This document shows positions 8,035-16,236 of a stretch of DNA of 64,000 nucleotides, in pieces. The translations under genes and the position numbers were made by a program. Position 1 is the stretch's first letter. Every line of letters starts with the position of its first letter. The notes under the pieces were generated by a model. It saw nothing but the letters and a program-made list of their open reading frames with translations, had not been told where the DNA came from and did no database searches. The stretch is from Rhizobium sp. Root482 (GTDB taxonomy: Bacteria; Pseudomonadota; Alphaproteobacteria; Rhizobiales; Rhizobiaceae): assembly GCF_001426565.1 (NCBI RefSeq), contig NZ_LMFA01000022.1:477279-541278 (forward strand), given 5' to 3'.

Positions 8035-9549
8035 TTGCTGTCCAACTTCATTGCACCTGATTCCAGCGATCCGCGACTGGCCATTAAATCCCGCTACCGG
8101 ATGCTTGTCGATGGCAAGTCCGTCGATGCCGCGTCCGGCCGGACGATCGATCGTGTGAGCCCCGGCCACACCGGCGTCGTCGTCGGCACCTGGCCGGAAG
8201 CTTCGGCCGACGACGTGCGTCTGGCGATCGCCGCAGCGCGCCGGGCCTTCGATACCGGACCCTGGCCGCGCATGTCGGGTGCCGAGCGCTCGCGACTGAT
8301 GTTCAAGGTGGCGGACCTTATCCTTGTGCATCAGGAAGAACTGGCGCTTGCGGAAAGCCTGGAGGTCGGCAAGCCGATCGCGCAGGCCCGCGGCGAGATC
8401 GGCTTCTGCGCCGATCTCTGGTCCTATGCGGCCGGCCAGGCCCGCGCGCTCGAAGGCCAGACCCACAACAATATCGGCGATGACCGCCTTGGTCTCGTCT
8501 TGCGCGAACCGGTCGGCGTCGTCGGCATCATCACGCCGTGGAACTTCCCGTTCATCATTGCCTCCGAGCGCGTGCCGTGGGCGATCGGCGCCGGCTGCAC
8601 GGTGGTGCTCAAGCCGTCCGAATTCACCTCCGGCACGTCGATCCGCATGGCCGAATTGGCGCGAGAGGCCGGCATTCCGGACGGCGTCTTCAACGTCGTC
8701 ACCGGCTATGGCGATCCGGCCGGCCAGGTGCTGGCGGAAGATCCGGGCGTCGATATGGTCGCCTTCACCGGCTCGGTCCGCGTCGGCACCAAGCTCGGCG
8801 AGATCGCCGCGCGCAGCGTCAAGCGCGTCGGGCTGGAGCTTGGCGGCAAGGGGCCGCAAATCGTCTTTGCCGACGCGGATCTCGACGCGGCCGCCGACGG
8901 CATCGCTTACGGCGTCTATCACAATGCCGGCCAGTGCTGCATTTCAGGCAGCCGGCTTCTGGTGCAGGAAGGTATCCGCGATGCCCTGATGGAGCGGCTG
9001 CTCGATATCTCCCGCAGGGTGACCTTCGGCGATCCGCTGAACGAACGCACCAGGATCGGCGCGATGATCTCGGAGGCGCATGCCAAGAAGGTCCACTCCT
9101 ATGTCGAGGCCGGCATCGCCGCCGGCGCGCAACTGCTGCTCGGCGGCGAAAGGGTCGGTAGGGAGGCCGGGCTCTATTACGCGCCGACCGTCTTTGCCGG
9201 CGTCACGCCCGACATGTCGATTGCCCGGGAGGAGATTTTCGGACCGGTGCTGTCGTCGTTCACATTCAAGACCGCCGACGAGGCCGTGGCGCTTGCCAAT
9301 GCCTCGGAGTTCGGGCTCTCGGCCAGCGTCTGGTCGACCAATCTGGAAAACGCGCTGCAGAGCATCCGCCGCATCCGTGCCGGCCGCTGCTGGATCAACA
9401 GCGTTATCGACGGAACGCCGGAACTGCCGATCGGCGGTTACAAGAAGAGCGGCCTCGGCCGCGAACTCGGCCGCTACGGCTTCGACGAATATTCCCAGTT
9501 CAAGGGCGTCCACGTGACGTTCGGGCGCCCCGCGCCCTGGTTCGGGTAA
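8035..9549 (+). CDS. NAD(P)-dependent aldehyde dehydrogenase
   Basis: A complete ALDH superfamily enzyme of about 482-504 residues. I list the TTG start at 8035 (preceded by GAGAAA); ATG 8101 is the alternative and gives a typical 482-residue protein beginning MLVDGKSV. Visible motifs are the cofactor segment ITPWNFPF near residue 163, the catalytic glutamate in LELGGKGPQ near 263, and the nucleophile in GQCCISGS near 298. It is first in the cluster with the CUT2 importer and kduID-kdgF, divergent from the GntR regulator. It probably oxidises an aldehyde from sugar-acid breakdown, such as alpha-ketoglutarate semialdehyde, but the substrate is inferred from context only. Confidence 0.85.
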   Translation: MLSNFIAPDSSDPRLAIKSRYRMLVDGKSVDAASGRTIDRVSPGHTGVVVGTWPEASADDVRLAIAAARRAFDTGPWPRMSGAERSRLMFKVADLILVHQEELALAESLEVGKPIAQARGEIGFCADLWSYAAGQARALEGQTHNNIGDDRLGLVLREPVGVVGIITPWNFPFIIASERVPWAIGAGCTVVLKPSEFTSGTSIRMAELAREAGIPDGVFNVVTGYGDPAGQVLAEDPGVDMVAFTGSVRVGTKLGEIAARSVKRVGLELGGKGPQIVFADADLDAAADGIAYGVYHNAGQCCISGSRLLVQEGIRDALMERLLDISRRVTFGDPLNERTRIGAMISEAHAKKVHSYVEAGIAAGAQLLLGGERVGREAGLYYAPTVFAGVTPDMSIAREEIFGPVLSSFTFKTADEAVALANASEFGLSASVWSTNLENALQSIRRIRAGRCWINSVIDGTPELPIGGYKKSGLGRELGRYGFDEYSQFKGVHVTFGRPAPWFG

Positions 9550-9571
9550 CCGGCTGCTCAGGCGGCAGGAG

Positions 9572-9640
9572 CAATTCCAGCAAAAGTGTGAAGCGGTTTT
9601 GCGTCCGGAATTGCGGAAAAACAAAGAGATAGGGCGTTTT
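9572..9640. repeat. Rhizobial-type dispersed repeat with nested inverted arms
   Basis: CAATTCC (9572-9578) pairs with GGAATTG (9607-9613), and inside it GCAAAA (9580-9585) pairs with TTTTGC (9597-9602). The following run, with AAAACAAAGAGATAGGGCG, matches from memory a short sequence very common between genes in Rhizobium and Agrobacterium. It lies in the 220 bp between the aldehyde dehydrogenase and the sugar-binding protein gene. Confidence 0.55.
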
Positions 9641-9678
9641 CGCGTTTCGTAGAAAGGCGGAAAGGCTCGGGAGGAAAA

Positions 9679-9720
9679 TCTCGGCTGGCGCGATCTTTGG
9701 TCGGAGCTCGCCAGCCGAGA
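9679..9720 (+). terminator. 12-bp inverted repeat in the leader of the sugar-binding protein gene
   Basis: TCTCGGCTGGCG (9679-9690) and CGCCAGCCGAGA (9709-9720) are a perfect 12-bp inverted repeat with an 18-nt loop. It sits between the aldehyde dehydrogenase stop and the binding-protein start. It could terminate the upstream message or stabilise the importer mRNA. A smaller stem (CGGGT/ACCCG) follows at 9724-9740. Confidence 0.5.
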
Positions 9721-9769
9721 CTTCGGGTCTTTTCGACCCGTATTGCACATCCAAAGGGAGGATACGCAA

Positions 9770-10720
9770 ATGAAATTGACCAGGTTCAAAACCGCAGTTC
9801 TTGCGGCGGGCATTGCCACCATGCTGACATCGACAGTGCTTGCCGCGGACGTCAAGGCAACAATGATCATCTACCTCGATCCAAGTGTTCAGTTCTTTAA
9901 CCCCGTGGTGAAGGGCGCGCAAGACGCGGCCGCAGCGTTTGGCGTCGATCTCGACGTGCAATATGCAAACAATGATCCGGTGCGCCAGAACGACCTGATC
10001 GAAAGCGCCACGGCCAGCGGTGTCGATGGCATTGCCGTGGCCATCTCCTCATCCGATGCCTTCGACGAAAGCATCTGCGCCGCCGTCAAGGCGGGGATCG
10101 TGGTGATCGGCTTCAACAACGACGATCTGGAAGGCGCCAAGGGCAATTGCCGGCAGGCCTATGTCGGCATGGACGAATTCGCCTCCGGCTATGAACTCGG
10201 TAACCGCATGATCAAGGAATTCGGCCTCAAGGCCGGCGACGTCGTCTTCAATCCGCGTGAGATTCCCGAAGCGAGCTTCGCGGTCGCCCGTGGCGGCGGC
10301 ATCGAAAAGGCGATGACCGAGAACGACATCAAGGTCGAGACGGTCCGCGCCGGCCTCGATCCGGCGGAAGCGCAGAACATCATGGCGCAGTTCCTGATCG
10401 CCAATCCAACGGTGAAGGCACTGTTCGGCACGGGCTCGGTCACCTCGACCGTCGGGGCAGGGGCCATCAAGGATGCCGGCGTCGATATTCCGTTCGGCGG
10501 CTTCGATCTGGCGGTCGAGATCGTCAATGCGGTCGAATCCGGCGCGATGTTCGCGACCATGGACCAGCAGCCCTATCTGCAGGGCTATCACCCGATCGCC
10601 CAGATCGCGCTTGCCAAGAAATACGGGCTGACCCCGACCGATATCGACACGGGGCAGGGCGCCTTCCTCGACAAGTCGCGTATCAGCTCGGTCAAGCCTC
10701 TGATCGGCAGCTATCGATAA
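9770..10720 (+). CDS. Sugar ABC transporter substrate-binding protein (CUT2/ribose type)
   Basis: 316 residues from ATG 9770, preceded by the ribosome site AAAGGGAGGATACGC. A Sec signal peptide covers about residues 1-26 (ends VLAA). The mature protein has the periplasmic-binding-protein I fold of RbsB relatives: MIIYLDPSVQFFNPVVKGA at the N-terminus, VDGIAVAIS near residue 83 and a GFNN hinge near 114. It delivers a sugar to the permease and ATPase encoded next. Because kduI-kduD-kdgF follow in the same direction, the ligand is probably a uronate or unsaturated uronide derived from pectin or a similar polymer; that is an inference from context. Confidence 0.88.
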   Translation: MKLTRFKTAVLAAGIATMLTSTVLAADVKATMIIYLDPSVQFFNPVVKGAQDAAAAFGVDLDVQYANNDPVRQNDLIESATASGVDGIAVAISSSDAFDESICAAVKAGIVVIGFNNDDLEGAKGNCRQAYVGMDEFASGYELGNRMIKEFGLKAGDVVFNPREIPEASFAVARGGGIEKAMTENDIKVETVRAGLDPAEAQNIMAQFLIANPTVKALFGTGSVTSTVGAGAIKDAGVDIPFGGFDLAVEIVNAVESGAMFATMDQQPYLQGYHPIAQIALAKKYGLTPTDIDTGQGAFLDKSRISSVKPLIGSYR

Positions 10721-10771
10721 CCGCGTTCCGTGGGAACCTGCCGGCGGCGCCGGTAGGTTCCCCGTTCCCAA

Positions 10772-11809
10772 ATGATCGAGTACCAGACCGTGACACCTAT
10801 CCTTGCAGACAGTGCCGCGCCCCGGTCGCGGACGAAGAGACAATCCATCCTCAAGCAGATCATGGCCATGCCCGCGGGCGCGATTCTTCTCGTCTTCGTG
10901 ACGCTGCAGGTCGTCTGCATTGCCGGCGCGCTCCTTTATCCGGATGATTTCCGCTATCTTTCACCGCAGAACCTGACGATCCTGATGAAGGCGATCCCCG
11001 TCCTCGGCTGCCTGGCGCTCGGTGCCGGCGTGCTGATGATATCAGGCGAATTCGACCTTTCCATCGGCTCCGTCTACACCTTCACCGCCATCCTGATGGC
11101 CACGCTCGTCGATGCGGGCCTGAGCGCTTTCCTCGCCGCGCCGCTCGGCATCCTTGCCGGCCTGCTGATCGGGCTGCTTAACGGCCAGATCACCCTGCGC
11201 TTCGGCCTGCCGTCCTTCATCGTCACGCTTGGCGGGCTTCTGTTCTGGCGCGGCGCGGTGCTGCTCTATAACGGCGCCGTCCAGGTGCGCTTCGATCCGG
11301 AGCCGGTCTTTACCAGCCTGTTTTCCGGCACGCTGTTCGGGGCGAATGCCGCCTTCATCTGGATCGTTCTCTTCGCCGTCGGCTTCCACTTCCTGCTGCA
11401 CCGCCACCGCTTCGGCAATCATGTCTTCGCAACGGGTGGCAATCGCGGCGCCGCCGAGGCAATCGGCATCAACACCAACCGCGTCAAGCTCATCGCCTTT
11501 GCAATCGCCGGCGGCATGGCGGCGGTGGCAGGCATTCTTGCCACGTCCCGCGTCGGCAGCGTGCAGCCGGGGCAGGGCGCCGGTCTCGAACTCCAGGCGA
11601 TCGCCGCCTGCGTCATCGGCGGGCTGTCCCTGCGCGGCGGTCGCGGCTCAATCATCGGCGTCTTCCTCGGCGTGATGCTCATCCACACCATCACCGATGT
11701 GCTGCTTCTCCTGCGCGCGCCGGGCTTCTATCTCGACATGTTCATCGCCACGCTGATCGTGCTGGCCGCCATCTTCAACCATCTCATCGAGCGGAGAGGG
11801 CTTGCGTGA
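10772..11809 (+). CDS. Sugar ABC transporter permease (CUT2/RbsC type)
   Basis: 345 residues with about eight to ten membrane helices. The family signature is visible as GEFDLSIGSVYTFTAI near residues 91-106 and the C-terminal part GLELQAIAACVIGG near 270. It forms the membrane channel for the importer with the binding protein upstream and the ATPase downstream; its TGA overlaps the ATPase ATG by one base. The N-terminal 25 residues are polar and basic (SRTKRQSILKQ), a cytoplasmic tail. Confidence 0.88.
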   Translation: MIEYQTVTPILADSAAPRSRTKRQSILKQIMAMPAGAILLVFVTLQVVCIAGALLYPDDFRYLSPQNLTILMKAIPVLGCLALGAGVLMISGEFDLSIGSVYTFTAILMATLVDAGLSAFLAAPLGILAGLLIGLLNGQITLRFGLPSFIVTLGGLLFWRGAVLLYNGAVQVRFDPEPVFTSLFSGTLFGANAAFIWIVLFAVGFHFLLHRHRFGNHVFATGGNRGAAEAIGINTNRVKLIAFAIAGGMAAVAGILATSRVGSVQPGQGAGLELQAIAACVIGGLSLRGGRGSIIGVFLGVMLIHTITDVLLLLRAPGFYLDMFIATLIVLAAIFNHLIERRGLA

Positions 11810-12546
11810 TGTCGAACCCCAGACTTCTCGAACTGCACAATATCTCCAAGAGTTTTGGCGCGCTGACAGCACTTCGGAACCTCAGCTTCCATATCGGCGA
11901 AGGCGAAGTGGTGGGTCTGCTCGGCGACAACGGCGCCGGCAAGTCGACGACCGTCAACCTCATCTCGGGCATTCACAAACCGACCGAGGGCTATCTCAGT
12001 GTCGATGGCAGGAAGACCGCCTTTACCTGCCGATCGGACTCCGCGGATGCCGGGATCGAGACGATCTACCAGCACACGGCGCTCGTCGACTCGCTCTCGA
12101 TCACCCGCAACATCTTCATGGGCCGTGAACTGACGGATCGCTTCGGCTTTCTCCGACAAGGCGAGATGCGCGACATCACCATGGAGGTGCTGCAGAATGC
12201 CGTCCACATCTCGGGCATCGATTCCCCCGATACGCTCGTCGGCAATCTCTCCGGCGGCCAGAAGCAGGCGGTTGCCATTGCCCGCGCCGTCTACTTCAAG
12301 AAGCGCGTTCTCCTTCTCGACGAGCCGACCTCGGCGCTCTCCGTTCGCGAGACGGAAGCGCTCCTCAATCAGGTCCTGAAGCTCAAGGCGGAGAATGTCT
12401 CCAGTGTGCTCGTCACGCATAATATCTACCACGCCTATCAGGTCTGCGATCGCTTCGTGATCATGAGCCACGGCACGAAGGTTTTCGACGTCGAAAAGGC
12501 CGATACGACGATCAACCAGTTGACCGAATATGTCGTGCTCACCTGA
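11809..12546 (+). CDS. Sugar ABC transporter ATP-binding protein, single-domain CUT2 type
   Basis: 245 residues from ATG 11809; a GTG three bases earlier is also possible. Walker A is GDNGAGKST near residue 41, the signature LSGGQKQAV near 145, and Walker B VLLLDEPTSAL near 165. Most CUT2 ATPases are about 500-residue tandem repeats (as in the second importer in this window); this one has a single nucleotide-binding domain like FrcA, so it presumably works as a homodimer. It is co-directional and coupled with the permease, and 31 bp ahead of kduI. Confidence 0.9.
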   Translation: MSNPRLLELHNISKSFGALTALRNLSFHIGEGEVVGLLGDNGAGKSTTVNLISGIHKPTEGYLSVDGRKTAFTCRSDSADAGIETIYQHTALVDSLSITRNIFMGRELTDRFGFLRQGEMRDITMEVLQNAVHISGIDSPDTLVGNLSGGQKQAVAIARAVYFKKRVLLLDEPTSALSVRETEALLNQVLKLKAENVSSVLVTHNIYHAYQVCDRFVIMSHGTKVFDVEKADTTINQLTEYVVLT

Positions 12547-12577
12547 TCCCATTACTGAAAGACAAGAGGCAAATGCC

Positions 12578-13420
12578 GTGACAATTTCCGTATCTACACG
12601 TCAGGTCGTCGGACCGGAGGATGCCGCAAGGCGCAACACGCAGGCGCTGCGCGATGGCTTCGTGATCGAGGAACTGTTTCGCCCGGGCGAAATCATCCTC
12701 ACCTATAGCCATCTCGACCGGATGATCGTCGGCGGCGTGGCGCCGGTTTCGGGGCTTCTGGAAATCGACCATGTCGCCGAGACGGGAACGGAACGCTTTC
12801 TCGACCGGCGCGAGGCAGCGATCGTCAATATCGGCGGCGCCGGCACGGTCAGCGTCGGGGGCCGAGACCACGCGCTCGGCTTCCAGGAGGCCATCTATAT
12901 CGGCATGGGCGAGGGGGTGCTCGGCTTTAAAAGCAACGATCCGGCCGAGCCTGCGCTGTTCTATCTCCTGAGCGCGCCGGCGCATCGCGCCTGCCCGACG
13001 GTTCATATCAGCCGCGACATGGTCAAGAAGGTCAGCCTGGGTTCCGCCGAGGAATCCAATGCCCGCACCATCAACCAGTATGTGCATCCGGATGTCTGCG
13101 AGAGCTGCCAGTTGCTCGTCGGCCTCACAATGTTCGAACCGGGTTCCGTCTGGAACACCATGCCGGCGCATGTGCATGACCGGCGCATGGAGGTCTATCT
13201 CTATTTCGGCATGCAGGAGGCAACCCGCATCTTCCACTTCATGGGCGAGCCGAACGAGACGCGGCATGTCGTATTGAAAAACCACCAGGCGGTGCTTTCG
13301 CCGGGCTGGTCGATCCATTCCGGTGCCGGCACGGGGCGTTATGCCTTTATCTGGGCCATGGCGGGTGACAATATGAGCTTCACCGACATGGACAAGGTAC
13401 CGATGGAAACGCTTCGATGA
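12578..13420 (+). CDS. kduI: 5-dehydro-4-deoxy-D-glucuronate isomerase
   Basis: 280 residues from GTG 12578, matching the roughly 278 of E. coli KduI; the open frame extends further up but into the ATPase gene. The metal-binding cupin residues are visible in HVHDRRMEVYLYF (two His and one Glu, about residues 199-211) and a later His in LKNHQAVLSPGW. It converts 5-keto-4-deoxyuronate to 2,5-diketo-3-deoxygluconate in the cytosol. It overlaps kduD by 4 bp (ATGA), so the two steps are coupled in one operon. Confidence 0.95.
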   Translation: MTISVSTRQVVGPEDAARRNTQALRDGFVIEELFRPGEIILTYSHLDRMIVGGVAPVSGLLEIDHVAETGTERFLDRREAAIVNIGGAGTVSVGGRDHALGFQEAIYIGMGEGVLGFKSNDPAEPALFYLLSAPAHRACPTVHISRDMVKKVSLGSAEESNARTINQYVHPDVCESCQLLVGLTMFEPGSVWNTMPAHVHDRRMEVYLYFGMQEATRIFHFMGEPNETRHVVLKNHQAVLSPGWSIHSGAGTGRYAFIWAMAGDNMSFTDMDKVPMETLR

Positions 13421-14172
13421 CCCTTTTCGACCTGAGCGGCCGCTTCGCCATCGTCACCGGCGCCAATACCGGCATCGGCCGGGCCATCGCCGTGGGGCTC
13501 GCGAGAGCCGGCGCCGATATCGTCGGGGTCGGACGCTCGCCCATGGGCGAGACGGAAGCGGATGTGACAGCTTGCGGCCAAAAATTCATCGCCGTCACGG
13601 CCGATCTTTCCGCGCCGGGCATCGGCGACAAGGTCATTGCCGAGGCACTGGACGCCGGCGCCTCGCTCGACATCCTCGTCAACAATGCCGGCATCATCCG
13701 CCGCGCCGATGCGCTGGAGTTCACCGAAGCGGATTGGGACGCGGTGCTCGACACCAATCTGAAATCCGTGTTCTTCCTTTGTCAGGCCTTTGCCAAGGCG
13801 GCGATCGCGGCAGGGCGTCCCGCCAAGATCATCAACATCGCCTCTCTCCTCTCCTTCCAGGGCGGCATCCGCGTGCCCTCCTATACGGCGGCGAAAAGCG
13901 GTCTTGCTGGCCTGACGAAGCTGCTGGCAAACGAATGGGCGGCCAGGGGCGTCAACGTCAATGCGATTGCGCCGGGCTATGTCGAGACCAACAATACCGT
14001 GGCCTTGCGGGCAGATGCGGAGCGTAACGCCGATATCTTGAAACGGATTCCCGCCGGACGCTGGGCGCGGCCCGACGACATGGTGGGTGCGGCCGTCTTC
14101 CTGGCGGCCCCGGCATCGGACTATGTGCATGGCACCATCCTGCCGGTGGACGGCGGTTGGCTCGCCCGATGA
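13417..14172 (+). CDS. kduD: 2-dehydro-3-deoxy-D-gluconate 5-dehydrogenase
   Basis: 251 residues, a classical short-chain dehydrogenase. The dinucleotide motif TGANTGIGRAI starts near residue 15, NNAGII is near 89, the catalytic serine is in NIASLLSF near 143, and YTAAKSG (Tyr-x3-Lys) is near 157. It reduces 2,5-diketo-3-deoxygluconate to 2-keto-3-deoxygluconate (KDG) after KduI. No KDG kinase or aldolase is in this window, so KDG must be handled by genes elsewhere. Confidence 0.93.
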   Translation: MTLFDLSGRFAIVTGANTGIGRAIAVGLARAGADIVGVGRSPMGETEADVTACGQKFIAVTADLSAPGIGDKVIAEALDAGASLDILVNNAGIIRRADALEFTEADWDAVLDTNLKSVFFLCQAFAKAAIAAGRPAKIINIASLLSFQGGIRVPSYTAAKSGLAGLTKLLANEWAARGVNVNAIAPGYVETNNTVALRADAERNADILKRIPAGRWARPDDMVGAAVFLAAPASDYVHGTILPVDGGWLAR

Positions 14173-14181
14173 GAGGATGAG

Positions 14182-14508
14182 ATGCAGCATTATTCCCTAC
14201 CCGAAAACACTGTCTGGACCGAAGTCGCGCCGGGCAATCGCCGCGCGGTCCTCAGCGAGCGCCCCGAACTGATGCTGGTCGCCTTCCGCTTCGACAAGGA
14301 CGCCGTCGGGGCTCTCCATTCCCACCCGCATACGCAGGCGAGCTATGTTGCCGAAGGCACGTTCGACGTGACGGTCGATGGCGTCACCACCCGACTTGGC
14401 CCGGGAAGCAGCTTCATCGTCGCGCCGAACCTCGTCCATGGCGTGGTCGCTCTCACAAAGGGCTTGCTAATTGACACATTCACGCCGCGCCGCGACGATT
14501 TTCTGTAA
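14182..14508 (+). CDS. kdgF: Cupin protein, probable KdgF unsaturated uronate ring-opening enzyme
   Basis: 108 residues, a single cupin domain of KdgF size. Metal ligands are visible in HSHPHTQASYVAEG (about residues 47-60) and a later His in PNLVHGV (about 92). KdgF converts 4,5-unsaturated galacturonate or related monouronates to the linear 5-keto-4-deoxyuronate, the substrate of KduI. Its place 9 bp after kduD makes this the most natural reading; without that context it would be only a generic cupin. Confidence 0.8.
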   Translation: MQHYSLPENTVWTEVAPGNRRAVLSERPELMLVAFRFDKDAVGALHSHPHTQASYVAEGTFDVTVDGVTTRLGPGSSFIVAPNLVHGVVALTKGLLIDTFTPRRDDFL

Positions 14509-14563
14509 CGCCCGGTTCCCTTGGATCGAATTGCAAACTTCACCGCAACGTCAAATCCGAAGG

Positions 14564-14713
14564 TCACTCCGGGAAACGGTAGCAGATACGCGTTTCGTCA
14601 AGAAACCACGGCTGCTCATCGACAGGCACGAAGACGTGACACATGCCGATCTTCGATATGGCGCCATGAGTTCCATAAGATAGATTACGCGATGCATAGG
14701 TGTAGCCGCAAAG
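14564..14713 (-). pseudogene. C-terminal fragment of an unrecognised protein, cut by an IS-end-like repeat
   Basis: On the minus strand 49 codons read like real protein and end in TGA at 14564: for example GYTYASRNLSYGTHG, then GMCHVFVPVDEQPWFLDE. The reading frame hits a TAA exactly at the border of repeat copy A (14713), so the upstream part of the gene was replaced by that element. I do not recognise the family. It faces the end of the kdu operon and may have belonged to it or to a neighbouring module. Confidence 0.5.
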
Positions 14714-14812
14714 TTAAAGTGTCCTATTTTTGCAAAGTTGGAATGTCACACTCCCCGGATCTGAATAATGCCTGGGAGATTGCCGATGGGATTGATAGCG
14801 ATGAGCGAGAGC
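14713..14812 (+). mobile_element. Insertion-sequence remnant: end repeat (copy A) plus start of a transposase
   Basis: The 46 bp at 14713-14758 are 39/46 identical to 17271-17316 in the same orientation. After copy A, at 14786, an ATG opens the reading MGLIAMSES; MGLIAMSE-type starts are familiar from ISNCY/IS1202-like transposases. The similarity stops after eight or nine codons. I read it as the left terminus and transposase start of a decayed element, sitting directly against the broken gene at 14564-14713. The element's family is not certain. Confidence 0.45.
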
Positions 14813-15036
14813 TATCAGCAGCACGAGCGGCGGAAGGCGTCAGTCGGCCATTCAAATGAATGTTCATTCGGCGCGGTCCTGAAAACTGATGTGTGGTAAC
14901 TCCAGGCTCCTAAATCCGCTCCGAATGGACAACCTCCTGAAAGCTCACAGCTCTTGATGGCAGCGACGGATAAGCCGCCGGATTGACCGGCCCGGTTTCT
15001 CCGACGGCCGAACACCGAGGACTTCGTCCATTTGTG
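14813..15036. other. Non-coding stretch between IS remnant and aldo-keto reductase
   Basis: Together with the two preceding entries this makes 528 bp without an intact gene after kdgF. I see no start with a ribosome site and no convincing terminator here. It looks like leftover sequence around the insertion remnant. Confidence 0.4.
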
Positions 15037-16137
15037 TCATCCCTTCCCCCAGGGGGTCACCCGCATTCCGCCAAATATCATCTCACGCGGGAGGTTGAAG
15101 ATGAAATAGGGGTTTAACGAAGGCAGGGCGCTCACCGTGTCGAGGCGGTTGCGCTGTTCGTCGCTCAATGACAGGGACAATGCAGCAAGATTACCCTTCA
15201 GCTGCTCGGGTCGGCTGGCGCCCAAGAGAAGCGAGCCCATGCCACGCTGGCCCAAGACCCAGGTCAGCGCGATCTGCACCATGGGCACGCCAAGCTCTCC
15301 CGCCAGTTCACGCACGGTATCGACAATGTCAAAGTTCTTTTCGGTAAACAGCATTCCGCCATAGGGGTTAGCGCCGTTCAAGCGTTCGCGAGGCTGGTCG
15401 TCGGGCTCCTCAATGCTGTTCGGTACCTGAGCACTGCGCGCCGCGTCAGCCAGCTTCTCGCGGCCGTATTTCCCGGTCAACAAACCGCCCCCGAGAGGGC
15501 TCCACGGCATCATTCCCAGTCCGAATTCCTGCGCCATGGGAAGCACGTCCAATTCCACTCCACGCTCCAGCAGGGACCAGGCGTATTGCAGGCCGACAGG
15601 CCCCGGCAGCCCGTGCGCAGCGGCCAGCGTCGCCACCTTGGCCACGTACCATGACGGCGTGTTGGAGAAGCCATAGTAAAGGATCTCGCCCCGCGTCGTG
15701 GCGTCGGCCAGCGTGCGCAGGACTTCTTCCGCAGGGGTCGTCTGGTCCCAGACATGCACCCAATAAAGGTCGATCCGGTCGGTCCCGAGCCGCTTCAGCG
15801 AACCTTCAATTCCGGCCCGGATATTGAAGGTGCCGTTGCCGCCAAGCATGGGTGTTCCTCCCGACCTTGGGAACCCGGACTTGGTCGAGACCACCAGCCG
15901 GTCTCGCAACCCGCTGTCCAAGAGGAAACGGCCCAGCATCTTTTCACTCTCGCCGCCGCTGTAGACGTCAGCGGTGTCGATCAGGTTGCCACCGGCCTCG
16001 ACATAGGTGTCAAAAATCGTGCGCGCGGTTGCCTCGTCTGTGCCCCAGCGACCCGCGCCAAAGGTCATCGTGCCAAGCGCCATCGGGCTGACGATCAAGC
16101 CGGAGCGGCCAAAGCTGCGATAGTCTGTCATCTGCAT
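15037..16137 (-). CDS. Aldo/keto reductase
   Basis: 366 residues beginning MQMTDYRSFG after GGAGACAAACG. It has the (beta/alpha)8 reductase fold signatures: GTMTFGAG near residue 22, the catalytic Asp and Tyr in DTADVYSGGESE near 54-65, the Lys in STKSGFPR near 84, and His in LYWVHVWD near 124. The C-terminus carries the NADPH-binding segment LLGASRPEQLKGNL. The substrate is not evident; the enzyme resembles the YajO/Tas group of general aldehyde or ketone reductases. It is divergent from a LysR regulator across 99 bp, which probably controls it. Confidence 0.9.
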   Translation of the reverse strand: MQMTDYRSFGRSGLIVSPMALGTMTFGAGRWGTDEATARTIFDTYVEAGGNLIDTADVYSGGESEKMLGRFLLDSGLRDRLVVSTKSGFPRSGGTPMLGGNGTFNIRAGIEGSLKRLGTDRIDLYWVHVWDQTTPAEEVLRTLADATTRGEILYYGFSNTPSWYVAKVATLAAAHGLPGPVGLQYAWSLLERGVELDVLPMAQEFGLGMMPWSPLGGGLLTGKYGREKLADAARSAQVPNSIEEPDDQPRERLNGANPYGGMLFTEKNFDIVDTVRELAGELGVPMVQIALTWVLGQRGMGSLLLGASRPEQLKGNLAALSLSLSDEQRNRLDTVSALPSLNPYFIFNLPREMIFGGMRVTPWGKG

Positions 16138-16236
16138 CGTTTGTCTCCTTCATTGCTGTTGACGCGAAAGATAAGAGGATGCCTCGCTGGGGATTAGCTG
16201 GTATCGGTGCCATGAGCCTGTGAGAAATATTCATCA

